Shown: positions 21,978 to 32,900 of the stretch, piece after piece
Position numbering within the stretch: the first letter of the stretch is position 1
Layout of the letters: every line of letters starts with the position of its first letter
Source: Vibrio scophthalmi LMG 19158
Lineage (GTDB): Bacteria; Pseudomonadota; Gammaproteobacteria; Enterobacterales; Vibrionaceae
Length of the DNA stretch: 64,000 nucleotides
Assembly (NCBI RefSeq): GCF_000222585.1
Contig: NZ_AFWE01000073.1
Location: 124,001 to 188,000 of the forward strand
Direction of reading: 5' to 3'
Made by a program: the position numbers and the translations under genes
The notes under the pieces: model-generated
What the model was told of the DNA's origin: nothing
What the model saw: the letters and a program-made list of their open reading frames with translations, nothing else
Database searches by the model: none

Positions 21978-22143
21978 CAAAGGGGAACTCAAGTCGTTAA
22001 GATTGAACTATTTTAGCTCAGTGCCGTAGGTTGAATAGGGTAAAAATTTCAGCCTAACATTTCCCATTTCTGGTTGTGTTGAATAGGGGGATGAAAACAG
22101 CACAGGGCGTTAAGGTGAGGTCGGTATAAGATCGTGCAGAAAT

Positions 22144-22174
22144 GAAAAAAGCCAACTCAAAGAGCTGGCTTTTT
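22144..22174 (-). terminator. Terminator of the tRNA-Tyr operon
   Basis: Read on the minus strand: GCCAGCTC, loop, then GAGTTGGC (one G-U pair) followed by six Ts; it lies 9 nt past the last tRNA-Tyr. Confidence 0.85.
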
Positions 22175-22182
22175 AAACAATA

Positions 22183-22267
<85 letters not shown>

Positions 22268-22363
22268 AGGGTGTTTTCTTACTCTTCGCAAAGTAAGCTT
22301 AAATGAGGTTTTCCCAACACATCATTCAAGTTGTTCTCATACTTTAATAAAGCAGAGAAAATA

Positions 22364-22448
<85 letters not shown>

Positions 22449-22552
22449 AGGGTGTTTTCTTACTCTTCACAAAGTAAGCTTAATTGCTGTTTTCCCAACA
22501 CGACAATCAAGTGGTTTCTCACGATATCTCTTAGAGCATCACAAGAAGAATA

Positions 22553-22637
<85 letters not shown>

Positions 22638-22694
22638 AGGGTATTTTTATACTTAAAAGAAGTTTTCCCAACGCATCTCTCAAGTTCGGAGCGC

Positions 22695-22722
22695 ATCATA
22701 GCAAACTCATAAACACTGTAAA
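22695..22722 (-). promoter_or_regulatory. Strong promoter of the tRNA-Tyr operon
   Basis: On the minus strand: TTTACA, 16 nt, TATGAT, followed directly by a GC-rich discriminator (GCGCTCC). This is the pattern of stable-RNA promoters subject to stringent control. The first tRNA begins about 58 nt downstream of the -10. Confidence 0.8.
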
Positions 22723-22909
22723 GCGTTTTTCTTCTGATTTTGAGTTGAATGATGCCTTTTTGGACAAAGATGCCTGTAATTGAACGTTTTGCTACCAATT
22801 GGGGCGAATTTTAATTGCGATGAAGGTTATAGGATTTACATTCCTTGACGTTTCAAGCACGAAATTACGAGTAAAATAAGCTTAGATATTTCTGGATGAA
22901 TACATAGTA

Positions 22910-23986
22910 ATGAAAAACAAACTGATCTTAACTTTGCTAACGGCTTCTATTTTAAGCACTTCCCCAACTGTTTTTGCGCGTGGTCCTCAAGGCCCACAAA
23001 CGATCACAGTGGTGACTGAGCAAGTCCAAACCCATCAAGTTTCTCAATCACTTTCGTTAGTGGGTAAATTGGCAGCAGCGCAATCGGTCATGGTCTCGCC
23101 AGAAACCACTGGAAAGGTAGAAACGATCGCTGTGAAAGCCAACCAAGAGGTTAAGAAAGGCCAATTACTGATCCAACTGAATGATGACAAAGCGCGCGCT
23201 GCAGTAAAAGAAGCACAGGCTTATCTGAAAGATGAACAGCGTAAGCTGAAAGAGTTCGAACGTTTGGTGAAGCGCAACGCGATTACTCAAACCGAAATCG
23301 ACGCGCAAAAAACCAATGTAGAGATTGCTCAGGCACGTTTAGATGCAGCGAATGCCAATTTAAAAGATCTGCATATCAGCGCCCCGTTCTCGGGCACCAT
23401 CGGTTTTATCGATTTCAGTCGCGGTAAAATGGTTTCTGCCGGTACCGAGTTACTGTCGTTGGATGATCTTTCCGTGATGCAATTAGATCTACAAGTGCCT
23501 GAGCGTTATTTGGCCAAGATAGTGCAAGGTATGCAAGTCACCGCCACCACCAGTGCATGGGGCACTCAGGTATTTCAAGGTGAAGTGGTTGGGATTGATT
23601 CACGTATTAATCAAGAAACGCTTAATTTGCGTGTACGGATTCACTTCAACAATAACGATTTGAAATTGAAGCCGGGTATGTTGGTTTCTGCCAATATGGC
23701 CTTTCCTGCGATCAATGCCCCGATCATTCCAGTGCAAGCATTGGAATATTCAGGCACTAAACGTTATGTCTACGTGATTGGTGATGACAACCAAGCCAAA
23801 CGAACTCAAGTCTTGTTAGGTGCGCGCATTGAGAACCAAGTGGTGATCACTGAAGGACTGAATATTGGCGAAAAAATTGTCGTGCAAGGCATTGTCAACA
23901 TGCGTGATGGCGCGACAGTGAAAGAACTCGGTAGCGCTGCTAAGCCTGCTGCAGAGCAACAATCGCCAGCAAAAGGTGACAAGTAA
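22910..23986 (+). CDS. RND efflux pump periplasmic adaptor (membrane fusion protein)
   Basis: 358 aa. Signal peptide to about residue 23 (PTVFA). The order of parts is typical: beta-barrel/lipoyl half (about 45-90, VETIAVKANQEVKKGQLLIQLND), helical hairpin (about 92-150), second lipoyl half (LHISAPFSGTIGFIDFSRGKMVSAG), then beta-barrel and membrane-proximal domains. It bridges the RND permease to an outer-membrane TolC-type channel. The stop overlaps the permease start by one base. It resembles the V. cholerae VexG/VexH-type adaptors by my recall; I give no symbol because the paralogues are hard to separate. Confidence 0.93.
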   Translation: MKNKLILTLLTASILSTSPTVFARGPQGPQTITVVTEQVQTHQVSQSLSLVGKLAAAQSVMVSPETTGKVETIAVKANQEVKKGQLLIQLNDDKARAAVKEAQAYLKDEQRKLKEFERLVKRNAITQTEIDAQKTNVEIAQARLDAANANLKDLHISAPFSGTIGFIDFSRGKMVSAGTELLSLDDLSVMQLDLQVPERYLAKIVQGMQVTATTSAWGTQVFQGEVVGIDSRINQETLNLRVRIHFNNNDLKLKPGMLVSANMAFPAINAPIIPVQALEYSGTKRYVYVIGDDNQAKRTQVLLGARIENQVVITEGLNIGEKIVVQGIVNMRDGATVKELGSAAKPAAEQQSPAKGDK

Positions 23987-26900
23987 TGTGGTTGTCTGAT
24001 GTTTCAGTGAAACGACCAGTCTCAGCACTGGTTCTCAGTTTGCTTTTGTGCGTGTTCGGTATTGTTTCTTTCTCTAAGCTTGCTGTACGAGAAATGCCGG
24101 ATATCGAAAACCCTGTGGTATCGGTGAGCACTCGTTATGACGGTGCATCGGCAACCATTATCGAAAGCCAGATCACCTCAAACTTAGAAGAGCAGTTATC
24201 GGGTATTAGTGGTATCGATGAAATTTCATCGACCACCCGTAATGGTATGTCACGCATCACCATTACGTTTAACCTTGGTTATGATCTTAATACCGGTGTC
24301 AGTGATGTGCGTGATGCGGTTGCTCGTGCCCAGCGTTCACTACCTGAAGAAGCCGACGACCCAATTGTGTACAAGAACAACGGGTCTGGCGAAGCATCGC
24401 TGTATATTAATTTGAGTTCATCTGAATTAGATCGTACCCAACTAACTGATTATGTTGAGCGCGTGTTGATGGACCGATTTAGCCTGATTTCTGGTGTGAG
24501 TTCGGTTGATATCTCTGGTGGTTTGTACAAGGTTATGTACGTTAAGCTCAAGCCTGAGTTGATGGCAGGACGCGGCGTCACCACTTCCGATATTACTCAA
24601 GCTCTGCGCAGTGAAAACTTAGAAAGTCCGGGCGGTGAAGTTCGTAACGATCAAACCGTTATGTCAGTGCGTACCGCGCGTACCTATAAAGATGTTGAAG
24701 ATTTTGAGTATTTGGTTGTACGTCGCGCCAGTGATAACACGCCGATTTATCTAAAAGATGTCGCAGATGTTTATATCGGTGCTGAAAACGAAAACTCGAC
24801 CTTCAAAAGTGATGGTGTGGTAAACGTCAGCTTAGGCGTCGTCCCACAATCGGATGCCAACCCTCTTGAGGTGGCTCAACTGGTTCATCAAGAAGTAGAG
24901 AAGGTACAACAATTTTTGCCAAGCGGAACCCGCCTAGCGATTGACTACGATTCAACGGTCTTTATTGAACGATCAATTGAAGAGGTCTACAGCACGTTAT
25001 TTGTAACGGGTGGTTTGGTTATTTTAGTGCTGTATATTTTTATTGGTCAGGCTCGTGCAACCTTGATCCCAGCGGTCACAGTGCCGGTTTCACTGATTTC
25101 CTCATTTATTGCTGCATACTTTTTTGGTTTTTCGATCAACCTAATCACGCTTATGGCGCTGATCCTCTCCATCGGTTTGGTGGTGGATGATGCCATTGTG
25201 GTGGTGGAGAATATCTTCCACCATATTGAACGCGGTGAAAAACCATTGTTGGCCGCTTACAAAGGAACGCGTGAAGTTGGCTTTGCGGTTATCGCGACCA
25301 CCTTGGTATTGGTGATGGTATTTCTACCGATCTCCTTTATGGATGGTATGGTGGGTTTGCTGTTCACTGAATTCTCGGTGTTGTTGGCGATGTCGGTGAT
25401 CTTCTCTTCATTGATTGCCTTAACCTTAACGCCTGTATTAGGTAGTAAAATCCTGAAAGCCAATGTCAAACCGAGTCGTTTTAATCTGTTTATTGAACGT
25501 ATGTTTGCACGATTAGAACAGGGTTATCGCAACCTTCTCACCGCAGCACTAAAAGCGAAATGGGCCGCGCCTGTGGTTATTCTCGCTTGCATGGGCGGCA
25601 GTTACGGTTTGATGCAGCAAGTACCTTCGCAATTAACACCTAGCGAAGATCGTGGAGTTATCTTTGCTTTTGTTCGTGGTGCAGACGCAACCAGTTACAA
25701 CCGCATGTCGGCGAATATGGATATCGTTGAAGATCGTTTGATGCCTTTACTTGGTAAAGGTTTCCTCAAATCCTTTAGTATTCAAACCCCAGCTTTTGGC
25801 GGTATGGCAGGTGACCAAACCGGCTTTGTGATCATGATTTTGGACGATTGGAATGATCGTTCTGTCACTGCGCAGCAAGCATTGGGAGAAGTCCGCAAAG
25901 CACTATCAGGTATTGCTGATGTACGTGTTTTCCCATTTACACCGGGTTTTAGAGGGGGCTCAAGTGAGCCAGTGCAGTTCGTTTTGGGCGGTGCTGATTA
26001 TGAAGAGCTTAGAGATTGGTCGGAAAAACTGAAGTTGTTAGCTGAAGAATCACCATTCATGGAAGGGGCTGAAATTAACTACTCAGAGAAAACCCCTGAG
26101 CTACTCGTGACGGTTGATAAGCAGCGTGCCGCTGAGTTAGGCATCAGCGTTTCGGAGATATCTGATACGTTAGAAGTGATGTTAGGCGGCAAGCGTGAAA
26201 CCACCTTTGTTGAGCGTGGTGAAGAATACGATGTTTATTTACGTGGTGATGAAAACAGTTTTGGTAACGCAACCGATCTGACGCAAATATACATGCGCAC
26301 CGCTTCTGGTGAATTGGTTACGCTTGATGCTGTGACGAAGATTGAAGAAGTCGCTTCGTCAGTGCGTCTATCTCACTACAACAAGCAAAAAGCGGTGACG
26401 ATTTCAGCTAACCTTTCTGATGGTTATACCTTAGGTGATGCACTGAATTACTTGGATCAACAAGCCATCGAACTGTTACCAAACGACATTAGTATTAGCT
26501 ACTCAGGTGAGTCGAAAGATTTCAAAGAAAACCAATCCAGCGTAATGGTGGTGTTCGCGTTAGCACTGTTGGTTGCTTACCTTGTTCTTGCGGCACAATT
26601 TGAGAGCTTTATAAACCCGCTGGTGGTGATGTTTACCGTTCCTATGGGGGTATTTGGTGGCTTCTTTGGTCTATTTGTTATGGATCAAGGCTTCAACATC
26701 TATAGTCAAATCGGCATGATCATGTTGATTGGTATGGTAACCAAGAATGGTATTTTGATTGTTGAGTTTGCCAACCAACTACGTGATCGTGGTTTGGAGT
26801 TTGAAAAAGCGATTATTGATGCATCTGCGCGTCGTTTACGCCCAATCTTGATGACGGCATTTACCACCTTGGCAGGCGCGATTCCACTCATCCTGTCAAC

Positions 26901-27123
26901 AGGAGCTGGTTATGAAAGCCGTGTCGCAGTGGGTACTGTGATCTTCTTTGGTATGGCCTTTGCCACCTTGATTACCCTGTTTGTGATTCCGGCTATGTAC
27001 CGTTTGATTTCTGGCAGCACTCAAGCGCCAGGTCATGTTGAAGCAGAGTTGAATAAAGAGCTTAACCATGACTTCAAAGGGCGCACTTCACATGGTGAGC
27101 TAGGGGATCTTAGTGAACACTAA
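23986..27123 (+). CDS. RND-family multidrug efflux permease
   Basis: 1045 aa, the usual length for an HAE1-type RND transporter. Twelve membrane segments with two large periplasmic loops (after TM1 and TM7). The proton-relay aspartate pair in TM4 is present (LSIGLVVDDAIVVVENIFHHIERG), as is the TM10 lysine (GMVTKNGILIVEFANQLRDRG). The N-terminus WLSDVSVKRPVSALVLSLLL is typical of this subgroup. No outer-membrane factor gene is adjacent, so it probably uses a TolC encoded elsewhere. A good terminator follows. Confidence 0.94.
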   Translation: MWLSDVSVKRPVSALVLSLLLCVFGIVSFSKLAVREMPDIENPVVSVSTRYDGASATIIESQITSNLEEQLSGISGIDEISSTTRNGMSRITITFNLGYDLNTGVSDVRDAVARAQRSLPEEADDPIVYKNNGSGEASLYINLSSSELDRTQLTDYVERVLMDRFSLISGVSSVDISGGLYKVMYVKLKPELMAGRGVTTSDITQALRSENLESPGGEVRNDQTVMSVRTARTYKDVEDFEYLVVRRASDNTPIYLKDVADVYIGAENENSTFKSDGVVNVSLGVVPQSDANPLEVAQLVHQEVEKVQQFLPSGTRLAIDYDSTVFIERSIEEVYSTLFVTGGLVILVLYIFIGQARATLIPAVTVPVSLISSFIAAYFFGFSINLITLMALILSIGLVVDDAIVVVENIFHHIERGEKPLLAAYKGTREVGFAVIATTLVLVMVFLPISFMDGMVGLLFTEFSVLLAMSVIFSSLIALTLTPVLGSKILKANVKPSRFNLFIERMFARLEQGYRNLLTAALKAKWAAPVVILACMGGSYGLMQQVPSQLTPSEDRGVIFAFVRGADATSYNRMSANMDIVEDRLMPLLGKGFLKSFSIQTPAFGGMAGDQTGFVIMILDDWNDRSVTAQQALGEVRKALSGIADVRVFPFTPGFRGGSSEPVQFVLGGADYEELRDWSEKLKLLAEESPFMEGAEINYSEKTPELLVTVDKQRAAELGISVSEISDTLEVMLGGKRETTFVERGEEYDVYLRGDENSFGNATDLTQIYMRTASGELVTLDAVTKIEEVASSVRLSHYNKQKAVTISANLSDGYTLGDALNYLDQQAIELLPNDISISYSGESKDFKENQSSVMVVFALALLVAYLVLAAQFESFINPLVVMFTVPMGVFGGFFGLFVMDQGFNIYSQIGMIMLIGMVTKNGILIVEFANQLRDRGLEFEKAIIDASARRLRPILMTAFTTLAGAIPLILSTGAGYESRVAVGTVIFFGMAFATLITLFVIPAMYRLISGSTQAPGHVEAELNKELNHDFKGRTSHGELGDLSEH

Positions 27124-27144
27124 CGTGGCAATTTGAAGATAATA

Positions 27145-27175
27145 AAAAACCGAGGCGCTGGCCTCGGTTTTTTTA
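27145..27175. terminator. Bidirectional terminator between the RND permease and yebG
   Basis: Stem CCGAGGC/GCCTCGG with a 4-nt loop, A run before and T run after; it serves both convergent transcripts. Confidence 0.9.
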
Positions 27176-27216
27176 ATTAAAGCTTTGTCTCAATCGACGA
27201 AAAGAAAACAGGCGGG

Positions 27217-27525
27217 TTACGCTGCGTCTTCTTCTTGCTCGTCTTGCTCAATATCAGCAACGGCTTCGATTTTTTTCGCTTTCTTTGGTGCTGGACGACG
27301 TTTCGCACCAATCGCGTAAAGCAACTCATCTTTGTTTTGCGCTAGGAACATCGCTAAGTCTTCTTGCTTAGCTTCGTCTTCTAAAATGTCACTTTTACCT
27401 AGTAGTGCAAACAGCTCGTCTGCTGTATCCAGCATTTTGTCATAAGCATCCGCTTCCGCTTTAGAGGCAAAAGTCATTTTCTCTTCTCCGTTGCGTTCTA
27501 CTACGTATTTTACGATTACAGCCAT
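27217..27525 (-). CDS. yebG: YebG family SOS-induced protein
   Basis: 102 aa; the N-terminus MAVIVKYVVERNGEEKMTF and AEADAYDKMLDTADELF are the YebG signature. E. coli YebG is a DNA-damage-inducible protein of unknown activity under LexA control. The C-terminus is a Lys-rich patch (RRPAPKKAKK) followed by an acidic tail (EQDEQEEDAA). A LexA box lies 34 nt upstream of the start, consistent with SOS regulation here too. Confidence 0.92.
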   Translation of the reverse strand: MAVIVKYVVERNGEEKMTFASKAEADAYDKMLDTADELFALLGKSDILEDEAKQEDLAMFLAQNKDELLYAIGAKRRPAPKKAKKIEAVADIEQDEQEEDAA

Positions 27526-27559
27526 GGTTGTTCCTCTAGCTCTAATGAATGTTCAATTA

Positions 27560-27575
27560 CTGGCTGTTTATACAG
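27560..27575 (-). promoter_or_regulatory. LexA (SOS) box upstream of yebG
   Basis: The 16-nt sequence fits CTG-N10-CAG with an AT-rich right half (TTTATACAG) and T or A flanks, as in LexA operators. It is 34 nt upstream of the yebG ATG. Confidence 0.75.
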
Positions 27576-27695
27576 TTTTTAACCAAGTAAGTCTAGGTGA
27601 CAGCTCAAAAGTGCGACTTAGATGCTCACCATTTGTGCGCGTCTTCGTTACGGTGCTTTTTGGGGCATCGCCTGCGGTTAGCCTTAATGGCATAC

Positions 27696-28595
27696 CTATG
27701 AGGAGGCTTGATCCCATTGGTAGCAAAATTCGATGAAGCGTTTTAGGAGTGGGTTTTGATACTTTTCTTTATGCACCAGTAGCCAAAAGCGGCGCTTCAT
27801 ATCGAGTGGTAACTCAATCGTGATAACTCGACCATCTTTTATCGCTGGTTCGGCAGCGAGGCGTGAAAGGCAGGCAAGGCCAAGGCCTGCAGAAACACAG
27901 TTGATCAGCGCTTCGGTGGTATTGAGCTGAAATGCTTCTTGCCAATGCTCGATGCGCGGAGCGACAGCGCGTAGGAAAAATTCGCGAGAGCCAGAACCTG
28001 GCTCACGTAAGATCCAAGCGCTGTTTTCCAAATCGCTCACCGCAGGTACGGTAATGTCCGCCAATGCTGAATTTGGACTACAAATGATGCACATCTCGTC
28101 TTGGCTAAACTGGGTTGAGATCAGTTCTGGATGCAGTGTTTTGCCTTCAATGAGCGCAAGATCGAGCTCATAGTCCACCAACTTTTCGCAGATAAGCGCC
28201 GAATTGGAGATAAACAGGCTTTGGGCCTGATGCGCAGTTTGCTGGCGAAAAGCGCTGAGCAGATAAGGCGCGACTTGGTTACCGATGGTATCACTGGCGC
28301 CAATGCGCAATTGGCCGGTTAACGTGGAGTCATCTTCGAGTAACTGTTCGATATCTTGTGCGCGATGCAACAGTTCATCGACCAAAGGGAGTAATTTTTG
28401 CCCCTCTTGATTAAGCACCAAGCGTTTATTAACCCGATCAAATAGTGAATGGCCCAGCTGTTTTTCGAGCTCAGCAAGCGCCATACTTACCGCAGCTTTA
28501 GAGAGAAACAGCGCTTGTGCCGCTTCGGTTAACGTATCGCAGTGGTTAATGGTCGAAAAAACCTTGAGCTGCTTTAATGAGATATTAACGGCCAT
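27696..28595 (-). CDS. LysR-family transcriptional regulator
   Basis: 299 aa from the ATG at 28595 (MAVNISLKQLKVFSTI), where the family normally begins; the longer frame to 28706 adds 37 residues with no homology pattern. Winged HTH at about 5-60 (DTLTEAAQALFLSKAAVSMALAELEKQLG) and a substrate domain at about 90-295. It belongs to the CysB/CbbR-like branch by its 'LKQLKVF' start. It is divergent from the TDT transporter gene at 28752, which it probably controls; two palindromes lie between them. Confidence 0.88.
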   Translation of the reverse strand: MAVNISLKQLKVFSTINHCDTLTEAAQALFLSKAAVSMALAELEKQLGHSLFDRVNKRLVLNQEGQKLLPLVDELLHRAQDIEQLLEDDSTLTGQLRIGASDTIGNQVAPYLLSAFRQQTAHQAQSLFISNSALICEKLVDYELDLALIEGKTLHPELISTQFSQDEMCIICSPNSALADITVPAVSDLENSAWILREPGSGSREFFLRAVAPRIEHWQEAFQLNTTEALINCVSAGLGLACLSRLAAEPAIKDGRVITIELPLDMKRRFWLLVHKEKYQNPLLKRFIEFCYQWDQASS

Positions 28596-28663
28596 AGAGA
28601 ATTCAACTTCTGAGTTAATGTGGTTGGGGTATGGATTAGTTGAAGTGTCGTTTAGTTTATCTG

Positions 28664-28696
28664 AACACGTGTTTTGAATAATTAGATATATCTTAA
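28664..28696. promoter_or_regulatory. Candidate LysR operator palindromes
   Basis: Two perfect 10-bp palindromes, AACACGTGTT (28664-28673) and AGATATATCT (28684-28693, in a near-palindromic 15-mer 28682-28696), lie side by side, about two helical turns apart centre to centre. They sit in the divergent promoter region between the LysR gene and the transporter gene, where such regulators bind. Confidence 0.4.
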
Positions 28697-28751
28697 CAAA
28701 GTGCAAGCGTAGAATGGCGCCATAACAAAGAGATTGAGCGGAGTGTGAGCC

Positions 28752-29726
28752 ATGATCACAGCAACAAAAGCAAAAGTATTCGGTGCGCCAACACCAATGG
28801 CAGGATTGGCATTAGGTATTGCAAGCCTTGGTTGGTGTTGGGAGAACGCCGCTGATTTGAATGGCATAGGTCAATTAATCGGTGCCGCGATCGCTTCACT
28901 TTTGCTTGTCATTTTAGCGGTGAAATTCCTACTCCATCGTCATCTTTTATCTGAGGATCTTGCTCACCCTGTAGTGGGCAGCGTGGTGCCGACTTTTGCG
29001 ATGGCAACCATGGTGGTGTCAAATGCGCTTGGCAAGTTTTCGCCTTGGGCGGGTGATGCTCTATGGTTATTTGCGGTCGCGCTGCATGTGGCGTTTTTAG
29101 CCAGCTTTATTTACCACCGTTCACAAGCATTTGAACTGCACCATATGGTACCAAGTTGGTTTGTTCCGCCAGTGGGTATTGTGGTGGCGGATGTCTCTTT
29201 TTCGGGCAATCCTCATCTGGCTTTTATCGCACAAAGCACATTGATCTTCGGCCTTGTTGCTTATGCCATCATGCTGCCTGCCATGATCTACCGTTTGATC
29301 TTTGCGCAAGAAATTCCAGATGCAGCGAAACCAACCTTAGCCATCATGGCCGCACCCGCTAGCCTTTCATTGGCGGGGTATTTAAGTGTGACGAGTGAAC
29401 CATCGCCAGTGATTATCGGCGTGCTGTTTGGTATCGCAGTCTTGATGACCGTAGTGATCTACTTAGCTTTCATTAAATTACTGCGTTTACCTTTTAGTGC
29501 TGGTTTTGCGGCGTTCACCTTCCCAATGGTGATTGGTTCTACTGCGCTATTTAAATTGAGTGCTTGGATGCAAAACATCCATGTCGCAGATCATTACATC
29601 GCGCAAGTACATGGCTTGGCAGTGGCTGAGTTATGGGTTGCAACCATAGTGGTGGGTTATGTTGCCGCGCGTTACTTCCATTTTTATCAGCCACACAAAG
29701 TGATAATGCGTCGCGATGGAAAATAA
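28752..29726 (+). CDS. TDT-family (TehA/SLAC1-like) transporter
   Basis: 324 aa with about ten hydrophobic segments. The N-terminus TPMAGLALGIASLGWCW and the spacing of helices fit the tellurite-resistance/dicarboxylate (TDT) family, which includes TehA and plant SLAC1 anion channels. The substrate cannot be read from the sequence; anions such as dicarboxylates or halides are family options. It is divergent from a LysR regulator and ends at a strong hairpin terminator. Confidence 0.87.
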   Translation: MITATKAKVFGAPTPMAGLALGIASLGWCWENAADLNGIGQLIGAAIASLLLVILAVKFLLHRHLLSEDLAHPVVGSVVPTFAMATMVVSNALGKFSPWAGDALWLFAVALHVAFLASFIYHRSQAFELHHMVPSWFVPPVGIVVADVSFSGNPHLAFIAQSTLIFGLVAYAIMLPAMIYRLIFAQEIPDAAKPTLAIMAAPASLSLAGYLSVTSEPSPVIIGVLFGIAVLMTVVIYLAFIKLLRLPFSAGFAAFTFPMVIGSTALFKLSAWMQNIHVADHYIAQVHGLAVAELWVATIVVGYVAARYFHFYQPHKVIMRRDGK

Positions 29727-29776
29727 TTTATAGCATCAAGTTGTCAGGCCATAAGGCTTTCTCAGTGATTAATAAT

Positions 29777-29806
29777 AAAGAGCGAAACGCAGAGTTTCGC
29801 TCTTTG
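29777..29806 (+). terminator. Terminator after the TDT transporter gene
   Basis: Perfect 12-bp stem (29777-29788 with 29794-29805), 5-nt loop. Confidence 0.82.
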
Positions 29807-29912
29807 CACAATTAAGCGGCAACACCACGCAATCCCACCTAAAATCGGCAGTAAATACAGGGCAGTTATGTTACGCTCAGGTCAGTTTTGCTAACCATTT
29901 TGAGCGTCTATT

Positions 29913-32900
29913 TTGTTTACTGTTTATCACTCCAATCAAGTCGATGTGCTTAAATCTTTGTTGGTTGAGCTAGTCAAAATCGACCCGCTTGAAAACCCAT
30001 TTGAAAAAGAACAAATTCTGGTGCAGAGCCCGGGTATGTCACAGTGGCTCAAAATGGCATTAGCGAAAGAGTTTGGTGTGGCTGCCAATATCGATTTTCC
30101 TCTGCCTGCGACCTTTATTTGGAATATGTTCACTCACGTGTTGGCCGATGTGCCCCAGCGCAGTGCCTTCAATAAAGAGTCGATGAGCTGGAAGTTGATG
30201 CAGATCTTACCAAGCTTGTTGGATCAGCCTGAATTTACCCCTTTGCAACGTTATTTAGAAGATGACAGTGACAGTTCAAAGCTCTATCAATTAGCGGAAA
30301 AAATTGCCGATATCTTCGATGGTTATTTGGTGTACCGCCCAGAATGGATTGCCGCTTGGGAGTCTGGTCAAGTGGTGGCTGAAATTGGTGATGAGCATCC
30401 GTGGCAGCCAATCTTGTGGCAAGCGCTCTATGATCACACCCTAGCACTTGGTCAATCGCCGTATCACCGTGCCAACTTGTATGAGCATTTTATTGATAGC
30501 TTAGCCAACTACCAAGGCCGCTTTGAGAATCTACCCAAGCGTCTGTTTGTATTCGGTATTACTTCTTTGCCACCGCGTTATATGGACGCGCTAAAAGCAC
30601 TTGGTGAGCATATTGATGTGCACCTAATGTTTACCAACCCGTGTCGCTATTATTGGGGGGAAGTACGCGATAGAAAATTTCTCGCCAAGTTAGCAGCAAA
30701 ACAGCGTAAACATCTGGTGTGGCGCGACGATCATTCTGAAATTGAGGGAGAAAGTGAGCAGCTTAAAGGCACGATTGAAGAGAACCTCGCTTATGACGAC
30801 GCCGCTTATCATGAGATGGTGGATGGCGAGAGTATCGACCTACTGCACACCGATGTGGTAGGTAACAGCTTATTGGCATCAATGGGCAAATTGGGCCGCG
30901 ATAACATGTATCTGCTATCACAACTCGAATCGAATGAGATTGAAGCGTTTGTCGATTTGGGCCGAGACTCGTTGTTGCAGCAATTGCAGGCCGATATCCT
31001 CAATCTTGAAGAGCATCAAGACGATCAACAATTAACCACAAGTCAGCATAAGCAAGTGGTGTGTGGTGATGACTACTCATTAACTCTGCACGCTTGCCAT
31101 AGTCCAATGCGCGAGGTGGAAGTGCTGCATGATCAGTTGCTCAATATGTTTGATGCTGATCCAAGCTTAAAACCGCGCGATATTATCGTGATGGTCGCCG
31201 ATATCAATGCTTATAGTCCTGCGATTCAAGCGGTGTTTGGTAATGCGCCGGGCGAGCGGTTTATCCCATACTCGATTTCTGACCGTAGCGCCGATCAAGA
31301 AAGCCCAATCCTCGCGGCGTTTATGCAGCTACTCAATTTAGCCAATACTCGTTGCTTAGCCTCCGAGCTATTAGAGTTGCTGGAAATTCCGGCCATCCTT
31401 AATCGTTTTGGTTTGAGTGAGGATGAATTCCTACAAGCCAAAATTTGGGTGGAAGAGTCGGGTATTCGCTGGGGATTAAATCCTGCTACGGGTACTGAGT
31501 TTGATCTGCCAGCCACAGCGCAAAACACTTGGCAATTTGGCATAGAACGTATGCTACTTGGTTATGCGATGCCGGAATCTGCGGGATTGTTTAATGATGG
31601 TCAACAGTCGTTATCCCCTTACAACGAAGTTCAGGGGATGGGGGCGGAGCTTGCTGGTAAGCTGGCGCACTTTATTGAGACGGTCAGTGACTATCGTCAA
31701 GCGCTTGCGCATACCCACAGTATCGATGGTTGGCGTCAATTATTAACTGCGATGCTGGATGATTTCTTTAAAGTCGAATTAGAAGGTGAAGTGGCACTAA
31801 AATCGATTCGCGACACGCTCACTATGCTCAAAGAGCAGTTAGAAGATGCCGCTTATCAGGCCGAACTTGCGCCAAGTATTATTGCTCAATACCTACAAAA
31901 CAAACTCTCTGGTACCCGGGTTAGCCAGCGTTTCTTAGCTGGACAAGTGAACTTCTGTACCTTGATGCCAATGCGCTCTATCCCATTTAGAGCGGTATGT
32001 TTGCTGGGGATGAACGACGGCGTTTACCCGCGTTCGATGCCACCTGAAGGGTTTGATTTGATGAATGGGCGCACTCGTGCGGGAGATCGTTCTCGCCGTG
32101 ATGATGACCGTTATCTGTTCTTAGAGGCGCTCTTATCGGCGCAACAAACTTTATATATCAGCTACGTTGGTCGTTCGATTCAAGATAATACTGAGCGCGT
32201 GCCATCGGTGCTGGTGTCTGAATTGATGGAATATTGCCACCAAAACTACCGTTTGGCGGAAGATGCAGATCTGAGCTGTGATGAATCTGGCGATAAGCTG
32301 CTAGCGAACTTACATCGCCAACATGCGATGGTGCCATTTAGTCCTGCTGCGTTTAGTGATTCATCGAGTGACTTTTCTAGCTACAGCAGTTATGCCAAAG
32401 AGTGGTTGCCTGCGGCGAACCGTCAAGGTCAGCGTAGTGGTGAGTTCAATCGTCAATTGAGTGATTATCTGGCCGATGTCAGCTACCCACTGGATCTTGA
32501 TTTGGTTGAGCTGCAGCGTTTTTGGCGCTTACCAGTGCAGTATTTCTTCAACCGTCGCTTAAAAGTAATGTTTGAACCGCCTTTGCCAATTATGCCCGAT
32601 GAAGAGCCGTTTATTCTCGATGGTTTAGAGAGTTTCCAGATCCGTGATGCGCTGTTAAACCAACTGCTGAGCGATCAATTGCAAGCCAATAGTAATCCAG
32701 ATCAAACGGTGCAAAACTTTGTCGATCAGCAACGCGCCCAAGGCAAGTTACCGGTGGGGGCATTTGGCGATATTGAGTTTGATACCAACCGAGTGCAAGC
32801 CGAGCAATTGGTAGAAGCACTGCGTTTTGTCACTAGTGCGCCGGTGGATGATGTTGAGATTAATCTTAATTTTGACCTGCTGGGTGAAGGCAAACCGATC

